Both the position numbers and the translations under genes were made by a program. A stretch of 64,000 nt of DNA from Minwuiaceae bacterium (GTDB taxonomy: Bacteria > Pseudomonadota > Alphaproteobacteria > Minwuiales > Minwuiaceae), in NCBI GenBank assembly GCA_028278525.1, contig JANQEE010000013.1:62001-126000 (forward strand). Reading direction: 5' to 3'. Each line of letters begins with the position of its first letter. Position 1 is the stretch's first letter. The notes under the pieces were generated by a model. That model worked only from the letters and a program-made list of their open reading frames with translations. It made no database searches and was not told where the DNA came from. Shown piece by piece: positions 18,178 to 28,101 of this stretch.

Positions 18178-18212
18178 ATTTACAACAAACCGATTTGCGG
18201 AACGAAGCCAAC

Positions 18213-19733
18213 CTACTCCGCTGCGTCGGCGGCCGGCGGGGGCTGCCAGCGCAGCACCGGACTGCGCGCCGCCCGAGTCTCGTCGAGGCGTCGCCTCGGC
18301 GTCAGCTCCGGCGCCTGTTCGAAGAACGCGGTGTCGCCCGACTTCGCCTTCTCGGCTAGGTAACGCAGGCTGTCGATGAAGCGGTCGACGGAATCCTTCG
18401 ATTCGGTCTCGGTCGGCTCCACCAGCATGGCGCCATGCACGATCAGCGGGAAATAGACGGTCATCGGATGATAGCCCTCGTCGATCATCGCCTTGGCGAA
18501 ATCCAGCGTCGAGACGCCGGTGTCCTTTAGGAAATGATCGTCGAACAACACTTCGTGCATGCAGGGGCCAGGGTAAGCCGGCGACATCACGTCCTGCAGC
18601 CGCGCCAGCACATAGTTGGCATTCAGCACGGCGTCCTCCGCCACCTGGCGAAGCCCGTCCGAGCCGTGGCTCAGCATGTAGCTGAGCGCGCGGATGAACA
18701 TGCCCATCTGGCCGTGGAAGCCCTTCATCCGGCCGAAGGTCTTGGCCGCGTCGCCGCCGGCGTGTTCGGCCAGCCTGAAGCCATCCGGCCCATGCACCAC
18801 GAACGGGACCGGCGCATAGGGCGCCAGAGCCTCCGACAGGACCACCGGACCGGAGCCCGGCCCGCCGCCGCCGTGCGGCGTCGAGAAGGTCTTGTGCAAG
18901 TTGAGATGCATCGCGTCGATGCCCAGATCGCCCGGCCGAACCCGACCGACGATGGCGTTGAAATTGGCGCCGTCGGCGTAGAAATAGCCGCCGATCTCGT
19001 GGATCCGGTCCGCGACCTTGACGATATCGTTTTCGAACAGGCCGCAGGTGTTCGGGTTGGTCAGCATGACACCGGCGACATCGTCGCCGAGCTTCGCCTC
19101 GAACGCCGCCAGATCGACGCGGCCCCGGTCGTCAGCCGGGATCGCGTCCACGGTGTAGCCGCACATCGCCGCCGTCGCCGGGTTGGTGCCGTGCGCCGAT
19201 TCCGGCACCAGCACCCGGGCGCGCGGGTTGCCTTTGGCCTCGTGCGCGGCGCGGATACACATCAGCCCGCACAGCTCGCCATGGGCGCCCGCCGCGGGCG
19301 ACATCGCCACCGCCGGCATGCCGGTCAGCGTCTTGATCCAATGGGCCAGGGTGTCGATCAGTTCGAACGCGCCCTGCACTGTCTCCTCCGGCTGCATCGG
19401 ATGCAGATCGCCGAGGCCCGGCAACCGCGCAACTTTTTCGTTAAGCCGAGGATTGTGCTTCATGGTGCAGGAGCCGAGCGGATAGAGCCCGGTATCGATC
19501 GCGTAGTTCATGCGGCTGAGCCGGGCGAAGTGGCGCACCACCTGCGGCTCCGACAGGCCGGGCAGGCCGACGGGCCCACGCCGCGCCAAACCACCCAGGC
19601 GGTCCTGCACCGCCGGCGGCTCGGCCAGGTCGACGCCGGTGCGGCCCGGCGCGTCCTGTTCGAAGATCAGCGGCTCGTCCATATCCAGGCCGCGGTGGCC
19701 CGAATGAGTCTGCTTCGCGTTGCCGGCCATCAC
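18213..19733 (-). CDS. gcvPB: Glycine dehydrogenase subunit 2 (GcvPB)
   Basis: C-terminal half of the split P-protein, 506 residues, the PLP-bearing subunit of the glycine cleavage decarboxylase. The Schiff-base lysine is K281 in [19 protein letters not shown]. Substrate-site segments [16 protein letters not shown] and [16 protein letters not shown] are present. Start GTG 19733 or ATG 19730; either overlaps the gcvPA stop, so the two subunits are translationally coupled. It is the last gene of gcvT-H-PA-PB. The split P-protein is common in alphaproteobacteria of this type. Confidence 0.95.
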   Translation of the reverse strand: MMAGNAKQTHSGHRGLDMDEPLIFEQDAPGRTGVDLAEPPAVQDRLGGLARRGPVGLPGLSEPQVVRHFARLSRMNYAIDTGLYPLGSCTMKHNPRLNEKVARLPGLGDLHPMQPEETVQGAFELIDTLAHWIKTLTGMPAVAMSPAAGAHGELCGLMCIRAAHEAKGNPRARVLVPESAHGTNPATAAMCGYTVDAIPADDRGRVDLAAFEAKLGDDVAGVMLTNPNTCGLFENDIVKVADRIHEIGGYFYADGANFNAIVGRVRPGDLGIDAMHLNLHKTFSTPHGGGGPGSGPVVLSEALAPYAPVPFVVHGPDGFRLAEHAGGDAAKTFGRMKGFHGQMGMFIRALSYMLSHGSDGLRQVAEDAVLNANYVLARLQDVMSPAYPGPCMHEVLFDDHFLKDTGVSTLDFAKAMIDEGYHPMTVYFPLIVHGAMLVEPTETESKDSVDRFIDSLRYLAEKAKSGDTAFFEQAPELTPRRRLDETRAARSPVLRWQPPPAADAAE

Positions 19734-21073
19734 AGCACCTCCGTCAAAGCGGCTACCAGTCGGTCCATCTCGGCTTCGGTATTGGTCTCCGTCGCCGCGA
19801 CCAGCAGCAGGTCGGCCATGGCCGGGTCGTCCGGCAGCAACCGCGATACCGGCACGCCGCCCAGGATGCCCTGAGCAGACAAGGCCTCAACCACTTCCGC
19901 CGCGGGCTTCGGCAGGCGCAGTGTGAATTCGTTGAAGAAGCTGTCGTTGACCAGGGTCACGCCCGGCACCGCCGCCAGCTTGTCGGCCAGGGTGGCCGCC
20001 GCCGCATGGTTCAGCTCGGCCAGCCGGCTAAAACCGGCCTCGCCCAGCAGTGTCAGATGGATGCAGAAGGCCAGGGCGCAGAGGCCGGAATTGGTACAGA
20101 TATTGCTGGTCGCCTTCTCGCGCCGGATATGCTGTTCGCGCGCGGACAGGGTCAGCACATAGCCGCGCCGACCGTCCTGGTCGACGGTCTCGCCGCAGAG
20201 CCGGCCCGGCATCTGGCGAATGTACTTCTGCCGCGTCGCCAGCAGCCCGACGTAAGGTCCGCCGAAGCTGAGCGGCACACCGATCGACTGGCCCTCCGCC
20301 ACCACGATGTCGGCGCCCATTTCGCCCGGCGACGTTATCGCGCCGAGCGACACCACCTCGGTCACGACCGCGACCAGCAGAGCGCCGGCCCGGTGGCAGG
20401 CGTCGGCCAGCGCGGTCAAGTCGCGCACATGGCCGAAGAAGGTGGGGTTCTGCACGACCACGCAGGCCGTGTCCTTATCGATCAGGGCAGCCAGGTCTTC
20501 CGTGCCGTCCGCGTCGACCGGCGCCGACTGCATCTCGAAGTTGGTGAACTGCACCAGGGTTTCCGTCGCGTCCCGGTAATGCGGATGCAGGCTGCCGGAC
20601 AGGACCGACTTGCGCCGCTTTGTAATCCGATGCGCCATCATCACCGCTTCGGCGCAGCCGGTCGCGCCGTCGTACATCGACGCGTTGGCCACTTCCATGC
20701 CGGTGATCGCCGCGACCTGGGTCTGGAACTCGAACAGGACCTGCAAGGTGCCCTGGCTGATCTCCGGCTGGTATGGTGTGTAGGCGGTGAGGAATTCCGA
20801 GCGCTGAATCAGGTGGTCGACCGACGCCGGAATATGGTGCCGATAGGCGCCGGCGCCCAGGAAACAAGGCGCGACCGACGGCGACAGGTTCTTGGCGGCC
20901 AGCGCCGACAGGGTGCGCTCGACCTCCATCTCGCCGGCATGGGTCGGCAGATCGACGAGGCCGTCGCGGCGGGCGCTTTCGGGCACATCGACGAACAGGT
21001 CGTCGATCGAATCGACGCCGATCGCGCCCAGCATTGCCCGGCGGTCGGTATCGGTAAGCGGCAGATAACGCAT
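19730..21073 (-). CDS. gcvPA: Glycine dehydrogenase subunit 1 (GcvPA)
   Basis: N-terminal half of the split P-protein, 447 residues, starting at ATG 21073 ([15 protein letters not shown]). Family segments: [51 protein letters not shown] and [20 protein letters not shown]. The start overlaps the gcvH stop by one base (TGATG). It forms the decarboxylase with GcvPB; it lacks the PLP lysine, as expected for this subunit. A longer open frame runs upstream to 21418 but lies inside gcvH. Confidence 0.95.
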   Translation of the reverse strand: MRYLPLTDTDRRAMLGAIGVDSIDDLFVDVPESARRDGLVDLPTHAGEMEVERTLSALAAKNLSPSVAPCFLGAGAYRHHIPASVDHLIQRSEFLTAYTPYQPEISQGTLQVLFEFQTQVAAITGMEVANASMYDGATGCAEAVMMAHRITKRRKSVLSGSLHPHYRDATETLVQFTNFEMQSAPVDADGTEDLAALIDKDTACVVVQNPTFFGHVRDLTALADACHRAGALLVAVVTEVVSLGAITSPGEMGADIVVAEGQSIGVPLSFGGPYVGLLATRQKYIRQMPGRLCGETVDQDGRRGYVLTLSAREQHIRREKATSNICTNSGLCALAFCIHLTLLGEAGFSRLAELNHAAAATLADKLAAVPGVTLVNDSFFNEFTLRLPKPAAEVVEALSAQGILGGVPVSRLLPDDPAMADLLLVAATETNTEAEMDRLVAALTEVL

Positions 21074-21450
21074 CACTCCAGACCCTCGACAAAGCTTTTG
21101 TAGGCCGCCTCGTCCATCAGGGCGTCCAACTCGTCCGGATCGGACAGCTTGATCTTGAAGAACCAGCCATCGCCAAACGGACTTTGATTCACGGTCGCCG
21201 GTGCGTCTTCCAGCGAATCGTTGATTTCCGTCACCTCGCCGGAGGCCGGCGCGTAGATCTCGCTGGCCGCCTTGACCGATTCGACCACAGCCGCCTCGCC
21301 GCCTTTCTCGAGCTGCCGGCCGACTTCCGGCAATTCGACAAAGACCACGTCGCCAAGCTGTTCCTGCGCGTAATCGCTGATGCCGACCGTGCCGACGTCG
21401 CCGTCGACGCTGATCCATTCGTGATCCTCGGTGAATTTCGTCCCACTCAT
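21073..21450 (-). CDS. gcvH: Glycine cleavage system H protein
   Basis: H protein, 125 residues, carries the lipoyl arm that shuttles the aminomethyl group between P, T and L proteins. The lipoylated lysine is K60 in [21 protein letters not shown] at the N-terminus and [13 protein letters not shown] near residue 90 are standard. ATG 21450 is preceded by AAGGGA; a frame starting at 21480 would add ten unlikely residues. Located between gcvT and gcvPA. Confidence 0.96.
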   Translation of the reverse strand: MSGTKFTEDHEWISVDGDVGTVGISDYAQEQLGDVVFVELPEVGRQLEKGGEAAVVESVKAASEIYAPASGEVTEINDSLEDAPATVNQSPFGDGWFFKIKLSDPDELDALMDEAAYKSFVEGLE

Positions 21451-21490
21451 CGCATCGTTCCCTTGTTTAAAGAAATCCAATCCCAGATGT

Positions 21491-22606
21491 TCAGCCCTTG
21501 GCGTAGCGCTGCGCCACGAACGGCGTCTTGACCACCTCCGCCGTCAGCGTCCGGCCGCGCACCACCAGGCCAACCGGCGTACCCGGCGCGGCCAAAGCGA
21601 CCGGCACGTAGCCCATGGCGATGGGCCCTTCCACGGTCGGCCCGAAGCCGCCTGACGTGACCTTGCCGACGACGGCACCGTCTTTGTCGACAATGTCCGC
21701 GCCCTCGCGGGCCGGCGCCCTGCCCTCCGGCCGGATCCCGACCCGGCGTCGCGACGGCCCATCGGCCAGTTGCTTTAGGATCACGTCCGCGCCGGGGAAT
21801 CCGCCCTCCTCCCGCCGCCGTTTGTTGATCGCCCAACTAAGCCCGGCCTCGACGGGCGTGGTGGTCGTGTCGATGTCGTGGCCATAAAGGCAAAGCCCCG
21901 CCTCCAGCCGGAGCGAGTCCCTGGCGCCAAGCCCGATCGGCTCAACTTCCGCCTCACCGGTCAGGACCCCGAACAGGTCCGCGGCCCGGTCCGCCGGCAC
22001 CGAAATCTCGAAGCCGTCCTCGCCGGTATAGCCGGAGCGCGTGACGAAACAGTCGATCCCCGCCACCGGCATCGCCGCCGCGCTCATGAACACCAGCGAC
22101 CCCGAATCGGGCGCGTGCCGCGCCAGGACGGCCGCCGCCGCGGGCCCCTGCAGGGCGAGCAGCGCCCGATCATCCAGCATTTCGACCGTCGCATCGCCGG
22201 CCATGCCGGCCTGCATATGGGCGAAATCCTGCTCCTTGCAGTCGGCATTGACCACGACGAACAGGTCGTCCGCCCGCCGCGTGACGATCAGGTCGTCCAG
22301 AATGCCGCCGGTTTCGTTGGTGAACAGGGTGTAGCGCATGCGGCCCGGGGCCAGAGCCTGGATATCGCCGGGCACCAGGCTTTCGATCGCCCGGGCCGGG
22401 TCAGCGCCGGTGACTCGCACCTGACCCATATGCGAGACATCGAACAGCCCCGCCTGGGCCCTTGTGTGACGATGCTCGGCCATGATTCCGAGCGGGTATT
22501 GCACCGGCATTTCGTATCCGGCGAACGGCACCATTTTTGCGCCGCAGGCCACGTGCTGATCATACAAAGGGGTCCGCTTCAGGGGGGTATCGGATTGCTC
22601 TTGCAC
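21491..22606 (-). CDS. gcvT: Aminomethyltransferase (glycine cleavage T protein)
   Basis: T protein, 371 residues, transfers the one-carbon unit from the H protein to tetrahydrofolate. Motifs: [43 protein letters not shown] and [13 protein letters not shown]. The start chosen is GTG 22606, preceded by GGGAGAG; this gives the usual N-terminal [11 protein letters not shown]. It is the first gene of the operon, about 50 bases downstream of a tandem glycine riboswitch, so expression should rise when glycine is abundant. Confidence 0.94.
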   Translation of the reverse strand: MQEQSDTPLKRTPLYDQHVACGAKMVPFAGYEMPVQYPLGIMAEHRHTRAQAGLFDVSHMGQVRVTGADPARAIESLVPGDIQALAPGRMRYTLFTNETGGILDDLIVTRRADDLFVVVNADCKEQDFAHMQAGMAGDATVEMLDDRALLALQGPAAAAVLARHAPDSGSLVFMSAAAMPVAGIDCFVTRSGYTGEDGFEISVPADRAADLFGVLTGEAEVEPIGLGARDSLRLEAGLCLYGHDIDTTTTPVEAGLSWAINKRRREEGGFPGADVILKQLADGPSRRRVGIRPEGRAPAREGADIVDKDGAVVGKVTSGGFGPTVEGPIAMGYVPVALAAPGTPVGLVVRGRTLTAEVVKTPFVAQRYAKG

Positions 22607-22657
22607 CGTTCTCTCTCCCGCCGACAGGCAACGTCGCGAGCCTTGGCTCACGGACGC

Positions 22658-22862
22658 CCCCTCTGTCTCGGGACCTGAGAGATTTCACCGCCCTGCACCG
22701 GCTGTCGATGCCCGGCGGTCTTACCCCTTCGGTGAGACGCGGCATAGCGCTGCGCCTGCTTTCCAGAGTTCCATCACCCCGCGGTCCGGGTGCCTGAGAG
22801 TTTCCGGGGCGGTTGCTCCTTCGGCGCCGGCGATAACCAAATGCCGGACTCTCCCGCAGGGT
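22658..22862 (-). promoter_or_regulatory. Tandem glycine riboswitch
   Basis: Read on the minus strand, the leader of gcvT shows two successive glycine aptamers. The first (about 22862 to 22776) contains GCGGGAGAG, GCCGAAGGAGCAA and AACTCTCAGGCACC. A short linker follows, then the second (about 22770 to 22660) contains AACTCTGGAAAGC, ACCGAAGGGGTAAG and ATCTCTCAGGTCC. P1 of the second aptamer pairs CTCTG with CAGAG. These are the conserved segments of the glycine riboswitch, and the downstream genes are exactly its usual target. Tandem glycine riboswitches normally switch gcv operons on with glycine. Confidence 0.93.
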
Positions 22863-22971
22863 TCGACTGGTTGACTACTATTCGAACCGTCGATGCAGAT
22901 CATAGTCCGCCCAACCTGCCAGTCAACGCGAAGCCGACAAGAAACCGCTCACCTCTTCGCGACATCCGCCC

Positions 22972-22983
22972 GTCAAATTTGAC
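22972..22983. promoter_or_regulatory. AT-rich palindrome in the gcvT/Mpo1-like intergenic region
   Basis: Perfect 12-base palindrome GTCAAATTTGAC, standing out in a GC-rich background. It lies 63 bases before the Mpo1-like start (23047) and about 110 bases upstream of the glycine riboswitch 5' end. It may be an operator for either divergent unit. The rest of the 22863-23046 gap shows no other clear element. Confidence 0.35.
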
Positions 22984-23046
22984 CGGATGCCGTACGCTTT
23001 CTACCATGTCGCGAACAATCCCTCGGCCGACACGGAGGCGTCACGG

Positions 23047-23592
23047 ATGCACGGTTACTTTGTCGAACAGATGGCGATGTATTCGTCCTACCATCGGGAT
23101 TTGCGCAACAAGCTCACGCACTTCATTGGCGTGCCGGCCATCGCCTTCTCCCTGCTCATCCCCACGGCCTGGCTGGAGATCGCGCAGGTCGGCCCGTATA
23201 CGGTATCGGTCGCCACCTTGGTCGCCGCGGCGGTGATGCTGTTCTGGATCCTTCTGGATGCTCCGTTGGGCCTGGCTACAGCCTTGTTCTATATACCGTT
23301 TCTGGCCGTTGCCGACTGGCTTTCCGGACTGACGGCAACCACCGGATGGATCGTTTTCGGGGTATTTTTCGTGGGCGGCTGGGTGTTCCAGCTTGTCGGC
23401 CACGGGTTCGAGGGGCGCAAGCCCGCGCTGGTCGATAACCTGCTGCAGATATTCATCGCGCCGATGTTCCTGATGGCCGAAGTCTTTTTCGCTCTGGGCC
23501 TGCGCCGAAGCCTGCACGACGAAGTCGAGAACCGCTGGCGCGACTATCTGCCGGACGGCGCCGCTGACCGATCGGACCCGAAACCCGCTTAG
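23047..23592 (+). CDS. Mpo1-like (DUF962) membrane protein
   Basis: Membrane protein of 181 residues in the DUF962/YGL010w family, whose yeast member Mpo1 is an Fe(II)-dependent dioxygenase acting on 2-hydroxy fatty acids. Family-type histidines are seen in YSSYHRDLRNKLTHFIGVP near the N-terminus and in VGHGFEGRKPALVDN after the third hydrophobic helix. About four membrane helices. The start at 23047 is preferred because GGAGG (23034-23038) sits 8 bases upstream; a frame starting at ATG 22987 would add 20 residues without a ribosome-binding site. The bacterial substrate is unknown. Confidence 0.75.
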   Translation: MHGYFVEQMAMYSSYHRDLRNKLTHFIGVPAIAFSLLIPTAWLEIAQVGPYTVSVATLVAAAVMLFWILLDAPLGLATALFYIPFLAVADWLSGLTATTGWIVFGVFFVGGWVFQLVGHGFEGRKPALVDNLLQIFIAPMFLMAEVFFALGLRRSLHDEVENRWRDYLPDGAADRSDPKPA

Positions 23593-24206
23593 GACCGGGT
23601 CGCGACGTAGGCGGCGGTGCCGGTCATGATCGCCGCGCTGCCGCGATTGACAGCGCGCAACGCCTGCGGGCTGGTAAACAGATGGCGGGCGCGTAGGGCC
23701 CCGGCCATATAAGTGGCCAGCACACCGGCATAAACCGTCGCGACCACCGCCGCCAGCCGGACGAACGTGCCGATGTCGACCGCAGCAACGTCGATCAGGT
23801 TCGGCAGCAGGGCCAGATAGAACATCATCGTCTTGGGGTTGGCGATGGCAACCGCCAGGCCGCCGGCCGCCGCGCCCATCGGATGGCGCCTGACCGGCTG
23901 CGCGTTGCCAGTGGACGAAGCCGTTGGCGCCGTCCACAGCCGGTAGGCGAGATACAGCAGATACGCCGCCCCCAGATATTTCAGCACAACCATCACGTCA
24001 TGCAGATGGACGGCGATTGCGGCGATACCGAAAACCGCGCAGGCCAGCCAGAATACGTCGCCGACGATCAGGCCAAACGCGAATGCGAGGTTGCCACTGC
24101 GCCCGGTGGCCAGCACACGCGCGACCAAGGTGACGACCGTCGGGCCAGGCGTCGCTGTCGCGACGGCGATTATCGCGGCGAAAGCCAGCATCGAAAAGAT
24201 ATCCAT
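23589..24206 (-). CDS. LysE/RhtB-family amino-acid exporter
   Basis: LysE-type translocator of 205 residues with six hydrophobic segments. Family features: ATPGPTVVTLVARVLATGR near residue 19, GDVFWLACAVFG near residue 49, LKYLGAAYLLYLAYRLW near residue 75 and AIANPKTMMFYLALLP near residue 119. Such proteins export amino acids or related metabolites; the substrate cannot be read from sequence. GAGGA precedes ATG 24206. The 3' end overlaps the convergent Mpo1-like gene by 4 bases. Confidence 0.85.
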   Translation of the reverse strand: MDIFSMLAFAAIIAVATATPGPTVVTLVARVLATGRSGNLAFAFGLIVGDVFWLACAVFGIAAIAVHLHDVMVVLKYLGAAYLLYLAYRLWTAPTASSTGNAQPVRRHPMGAAAGGLAVAIANPKTMMFYLALLPNLIDVAAVDIGTFVRLAAVVATVYAGVLATYMAGALRARHLFTSPQALRAVNRGSAAIMTGTAAYVATRS

Positions 24207-24233
24207 CGCGTCCTCCTTCAGCCGTGCGGCCCG

Positions 24234-24800
24234 CTATTGGGCCGCTGCCGCCTTGCGGTTATAGGCCAATTGCTCGGGCGTCAGTTGCAGGCCGATAACG
24301 ATGTCGAAGTCGGCACCGGAATCGTTCGGGCCGGGAAAGATCGACTGCAGGGAGCGTTCCTCGACCTCGATCCAGCGATCCCCCGGTTCGAAGGCCATCT
24401 CGCTTTGGAACACCTCCTTGACCAGGATCTTGCCGCCCGGCCCAACCACGGAGATGAAATACGGCACGGTGATCTCGAAATCCTTGATGGCCGGACCGAC
24501 GGTCGCCGAAATCGCGACCTCCAGCTCGATATCGTAGGCGTTGGCTTCATCGTCATAGCTGCAGATGCTGCGCGCCGGCTCGATGGCCGTCTGGTACATG
24601 ACGTCCGTCAGCGCGCCGCTGGATTCGGGCACGAACCAGACACCCGTTGCCGCCTCCCGCAGCACCAGTACTTCCGGGCAGGGACCGATGTCTTCCACCT
24701 CGAAAGGGTCCCGCTGCAGCGCGGCGCAACCTGTCGCCAGAACGGCCAGCATCAACGCCGCTCCAACGCCGGTGCGGCCGCCGCATCGGCGTCCTGTCAT
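24234..24800 (-). CDS. Predicted lipoprotein of unknown function
   Basis: Protein of 188 residues with a lipoprotein signal: hydrophobic GVGAALMLAVLATGC, with lipobox LATGC and lipidated C25. The rest is a soluble domain rich in beta-type sequence (VYDIELEVAISATVG-like stretch, then FEITVPYFISVVGPGGKILV and VFQSEMAFEPGD), recalling small outer-membrane-associated lipoproteins of alphaproteobacteria. I do not recognise a named family. It lies between lysE and the CDGSH gene, all on the minus strand. Confidence 0.7.
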   Translation of the reverse strand: MTGRRCGGRTGVGAALMLAVLATGCAALQRDPFEVEDIGPCPEVLVLREAATGVWFVPESSGALTDVMYQTAIEPARSICSYDDEANAYDIELEVAISATVGPAIKDFEITVPYFISVVGPGGKILVKEVFQSEMAFEPGDRWIEVEERSLQSIFPGPNDSGADFDIVIGLQLTPEQLAYNRKAAAAQ

Positions 24801-24815
24801 CGATTCTGTCCTTGC

Positions 24816-25055
24816 TTAGAGGGCGTTGTGGCTGCCGTCGCAGAGCGGCTGCTTTTTCGAATACTTGCAGCCGCAGAAGAATACTGTCCGGCTGTTCTCG
24901 GCGGTGTATTTGACTGGTTCGAACCCGGAGTCCTTGTGCGATCCGTCGCAAAACGGCTGATTGGCGCTGCGTCCGCAGGCACACCAAAAATAGGTCTTGC
25001 CTTCCGCCACATCTACGGCATATGGGGCAGTCTGGGCCACAACGGGGTCGCTCAT
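24816..25055 (-). CDS. Tandem CDGSH iron-sulfur protein
   Basis: Small cytoplasmic protein of 79 residues with two CDGSH zinc-finger-like iron-sulfur motifs. Each should bind a [2Fe-2S] cluster with three Cys and one His: C25, C27, C36, H40 and C61, C63, C72, H76. The sequences are CACGRSANQPFCDGSH and CGCKYSKKQPLCDGSH. Tandem CDGSH (mitoNEET-like) proteins are proposed to act in electron or cluster transfer. AAGGAAAGC precedes the start. It diverges from ispH, itself an iron-sulfur enzyme. Confidence 0.9.
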   Translation of the reverse strand: MSDPVVAQTAPYAVDVAEGKTYFWCACGRSANQPFCDGSHKDSGFEPVKYTAENSRTVFFCGCKYSKKQPLCDGSHNAL

Positions 25056-25209
25056 ACCAATGCTTTCCTTGTTAGCGCGGCTGTACTATTTTCCTGACGC
25101 CTGACGGGGCCGAACGGCGCGACTTTAATCAAGCGTGCCCGGCCACACAAGCGTTGGTCGGCCCAGGCCGGTTGACAAGCCCCTGAGAACCGAACGAACC
25201 GCTACGTCA

Positions 25210-26154
25210 ATGTCTAAACCCAGTCTGGATATCCTGCTCGCCAGCCCGCGTGGCTTCTGCGCCGGTGTCGACCGCGCGATCCAGATCGTGGAACGGTGCC
25301 TGGAGAGCTACGGCAGCCCCATCTACGTACGGCACGAGATCGTGCACAATCGTTTCGTGGTCGAGCGCCTGGAGCGGAAAGGCGCCGTATTCGTCGAGGA
25401 GCTGGATGAGGTGCCGGAAGGCGGCCGCGTCATTTTCTCCGCCCACGGCGTGCCTAAGGCGGTTCCCGACGAGGCCAAGCGGCGCGAGCTTTTCTATATC
25501 GACGCGACCTGCCCTCTGGTCAGCAAGGTCCACGTCGAAGCGGAACGGCATTTCCGGGACGGTTACCACATCATCCTGATCGGCCATGCCGGACATCCGG
25601 AAGTGGTCGGCACGCTGGGCCAGTTGCCGGAGGGCGCGATCAGCCTGGTCGAGACCGTCGAGGAAGCGGAACGCTTTCAGCCGGCCGATCCGAAGAACCT
25701 TGCCTATATCACCCAGACCACATTGTCGGTCGACGATACCGCCGGCATCGTCGCGGCTCTGAAACGCCGGTTCCCTGAAATCTGCGGGCCTCACAAGGAA
25801 GACATCTGCTATGCGACGACAAACCGTCAGCAGGCGGTAAAGGCCATCGCCGCGGACTGCGACGCCCTGATGGTGATCGGCTCGCCCAATTCATCCAATT
25901 CGATGCGGCTGGTCGAAGTCGCCTGCCGGGCCGGCTGCGGAAATTCGATGCTGGTGCCGCGCGCCGAGGATATCGACTGGGAACGCCTGGCCGGCGTTCG
26001 CCGCCTGGGCATTACCGCGGGCGCGTCGGCGCCGGAAGTGCTGGTCGTCGAGGTGATGGACGCACTGCGCGACCGCTACGACGTCACCGTGGCAGAGACC
26101 GTTGTCACCACGGAAGAAGTCACCTTCAAACTGCCCCGCGTGCTGCAGGCCTAA
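25210..26154 (+). CDS. ispH: 4-hydroxy-3-methylbut-2-enyl diphosphate reductase (IspH)
   Basis: IspH, 314 residues, the last enzyme of the MEP isoprenoid pathway, makes IPP and DMAPP with a [4Fe-4S] cluster. Cluster cysteines: C17 in [13 protein letters not shown], the Cys of [11 protein letters not shown], and the Cys of [13 protein letters not shown]. The proton-donor Glu region (QTTLSVDDT) and [14 protein letters not shown] substrate loop are present. ATG 25210 is chosen because homology begins there. First of ispH-thrB-rnhA, a common alphaproteobacterial order. Confidence 0.95.
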   Translation: MSKPSLDILLASPRGFCAGVDRAIQIVERCLESYGSPIYVRHEIVHNRFVVERLERKGAVFVEELDEVPEGGRVIFSAHGVPKAVPDEAKRRELFYIDATCPLVSKVHVEAERHFRDGYHIILIGHAGHPEVVGTLGQLPEGAISLVETVEEAERFQPADPKNLAYITQTTLSVDDTAGIVAALKRRFPEICGPHKEDICYATTNRQQAVKAIAADCDALMVIGSPNSSNSMRLVEVACRAGCGNSMLVPRAEDIDWERLAGVRRLGITAGASAPEVLVVEVMDALRDRYDVTVAETVVTTEEVTFKLPRVLQA

Positions 26155-26195
26155 GCGCCTGACAGCGCAGCGTCTTCAAGCAATACTCTCGACCC

Positions 26196-27161
26196 ATGGC
26201 CGTTTACACCGAAGTCGGCGACGAAGAACTGGACGACCTGGTCGCCCAGTACGACATCGGACGCGTGGTGTCGTGCAAGGGCATCGCCGAGGGTGTCGAG
26301 AATTCGAACTTCCTGCTGCAAACCGATGCCGGCACATACATCCTCACCCTGTACGAAAAAAGGGTGGACGCAGCGGATTTGCCGTTTTTCCTGGGTCTGA
26401 TGGACCACCTCGCGGCCGGCGGCCTTGCCTGCCCGAGGCCCATCCACGGCCGGGACGGCAAGGCCCTGCGGTCGGTTGCCGGCAGACCGGCGGCGATTAT
26501 CGAATTCCTGCAGGGCCGCTGGCCCAGGCGCCCGAAGCCCGTTCATTGCGCCGAACTCGGCAAGGCCATGGCGGAGTTGCATAACGCGGCGAGGGATTTT
26601 CCCATGCGCCGGCCCAATGCATTGGCGATCGGCGACTGGCGGCCCTTGTTCGAAGCTTGCAAGGACCGCGCCGACGAAGTGCATGCCGGTCTCGCCGCCG
26701 ACCTGGAGCGGGAGTTGGATACGCTGGAGGCAAGCTGGCCGTCCGGCCTGCCGGACGGCGTGATCCACGCAGACCTGTTCCCGGACAATGTCTTCTTCCT
26801 GGATAACCGTTTAAGCGGGCTGATCGACTTCTATTTCGCCTGCAACGATTTCCTCTGCTACGACGTAGCGATCTGCCTCAACGCCTGGTGCTTCGAAACG
26901 GACGGGTCGTTCAACGTGACCAAGGCCAGAGTGATGCTGCAGGCCTATCGCGAGGTTCGCGAAATCACCGAATCGGAGTATTACACCCTGCCGATTCTGG
27001 CCCGGGGCAGCGCCATGCGGTTCCTGCTGACCCGGCTCTACGACTGGCTCAACCATCCGGAAGGGGCGTTCGTGCAGCCCAAAGACCCGTTGGAATACTA
27101 CGCCAAGATGCGCTTCCACCGCGCGATCATCGGGCCGAGCGCCTACGGCCTGGATTACTGA
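26196..27161 (+). CDS. thrB: Homoserine kinase (ThrB, APH-fold type)
   Basis: Homoserine kinase, 321 residues, of the aminoglycoside-phosphotransferase fold used in alphaproteobacteria and pseudomonads instead of the GHMP type. It phosphorylates homoserine for threonine synthesis. The catalytic loop is [11 protein letters not shown], the metal-binding segment [10 protein letters not shown], and the N-terminus has [21 protein letters not shown]. Its pathway partner thrC is about 9 kb away at 36016. It lies 41 bases after ispH. Confidence 0.92.
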   Translation: MAVYTEVGDEELDDLVAQYDIGRVVSCKGIAEGVENSNFLLQTDAGTYILTLYEKRVDAADLPFFLGLMDHLAAGGLACPRPIHGRDGKALRSVAGRPAAIIEFLQGRWPRRPKPVHCAELGKAMAELHNAARDFPMRRPNALAIGDWRPLFEACKDRADEVHAGLAADLERELDTLEASWPSGLPDGVIHADLFPDNVFFLDNRLSGLIDFYFACNDFLCYDVAICLNAWCFETDGSFNVTKARVMLQAYREVREITESEYYTLPILARGSAMRFLLTRLYDWLNHPEGAFVQPKDPLEYYAKMRFHRAIIGPSAYGLDY

Positions 27162-27166
27162 GCGCG

Positions 27167-27601
27167 ATGGCCGATAGGGTAGAGATCTGGACCGACGGCG
27201 CCTGTTCCGGCAATCCGGGACCTGGCGGCTGGGGCGCCGTCCTGCGTTATGGCGACCGGGAGAAGGAACTGTTCGGCGGAGAACCGGACACCACCAACAA
27301 CCGGATGGAACTGATGGCCGCGATCCAGGCGCTGGAGGCGCTAAAACGGCCGAGCCAGGTCAGTATCACCACCGACAGCACCTATGTCAGAAGCGGCATC
27401 ACCGATTGGATCCAGGGTTGGAAACGCAACGGCTGGCGCACCGCCGCGAAGAAGCCGGTGAAGAACGCCGACCTCTGGCGCCGCCTCGACGACGCCAGAG
27501 GCCGGCACCAGGTCGACTGGCATTGGGTGAAGGGGCATGCCGGTCATCCGGAGAACGAACGCGCCGACGAACTGGCCCGGCGCGGCATCGCCGAGCTTTA
27601 G
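27167..27601 (+). CDS. rnhA: Ribonuclease HI
   Basis: RNase HI, 144 residues, degrades the RNA strand of RNA/DNA hybrids. The catalytic acids lie in [17 protein letters not shown] (D), NRMELMAAI (E) and TTDSTYV (D), with the active-site His/Asp in [15 protein letters not shown]. The basic handle [16 protein letters not shown] is present. The start ATG 27167 is 5 bases after the thrB stop. The 3' end overlaps the convergent nfeD by 4 bases. Confidence 0.95.
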   Translation: MADRVEIWTDGACSGNPGPGGWGAVLRYGDREKELFGGEPDTTNNRMELMAAIQALEALKRPSQVSITTDSTYVRSGITDWIQGWKRNGWRTAAKKPVKNADLWRRLDDARGRHQVDWHWVKGHAGHPENERADELARRGIAEL

Positions 27602-28083
27602 GAGCCCTCCGATGACTGCCCGCCGTCGGCGGGTTCGACCGCCAGCACCACGCCGTCGACGGACACCACCTGGACAGCAGCGCCTGCCGGCAGATCGGGT
27701 CCTTCGATCTTCCAGCTTGAATCGTCGACCACGATGCGCCCACGGCCGTTGACGATAGGCTCGGCCAAGGTGAAGCGCCGGCCGACATACTGCGCGCTGC
27801 GGCGGTTCAGGAGCGGCTCGTCGGTGTCGATCGGGTGCCGCTTCAGATACATCCGGGAGATCGCGATGGACGCCACGGACAGCAAGGCGAACAGCATGAA
27901 CTGGTACTGCCAGCCGAGATCCTGAAAGATCCACGCGACGATGCCGACGACGCCGGCGGAGATGCCGAGCCAGAGGAAAAACGCCCCAGGCACCAGCACT
28001 TCGACGACCACCAGCAGCACACCGGCGATAAGCCAGGCCCAGTGCCCGAGACTGGCTATCCAAACGATCAGCGGGTCGCTCAT
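27598..28083 (-). CDS. NfeD-family membrane protein
   Basis: Short NfeD-like protein of 161 residues. Two or three N-terminal membrane helices ([20 protein letters not shown] and [20 protein letters not shown]) are followed by an OB-fold NfeD domain with [23 protein letters not shown]-type sequence. It partners the SPFH protein encoded just upstream, as in the QmcA-YbbK pair. Such pairs are linked to membrane quality control. The gene starts 18 bases after the SPFH stop. Confidence 0.85.
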   Translation of the reverse strand: MSDPLIVWIASLGHWAWLIAGVLLVVVEVLVPGAFFLWLGISAGVVGIVAWIFQDLGWQYQFMLFALLSVASIAISRMYLKRHPIDTDEPLLNRRSAQYVGRRFTLAEPIVNGRGRIVVDDSSWKIEGPDLPAGAAVQVVSVDGVVLAVEPADGGQSSEGS

Positions 28084-28101
28084 TTCAGATCTCCGCCCCG
28101 G

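Noticed and set aside
22861-22895. GGTTCGA/TTCGAACC-like pieces resembling a tRNA T-arm
   Set aside because: No acceptor stem, anticodon arm or CCA end could be assembled around them.
22721-22903. Small frames in the gcvT leader
   Set aside because: They lie inside the tandem glycine riboswitch, whose conserved segments explain the sequence; no ribosome-binding site or protein motif supports them.
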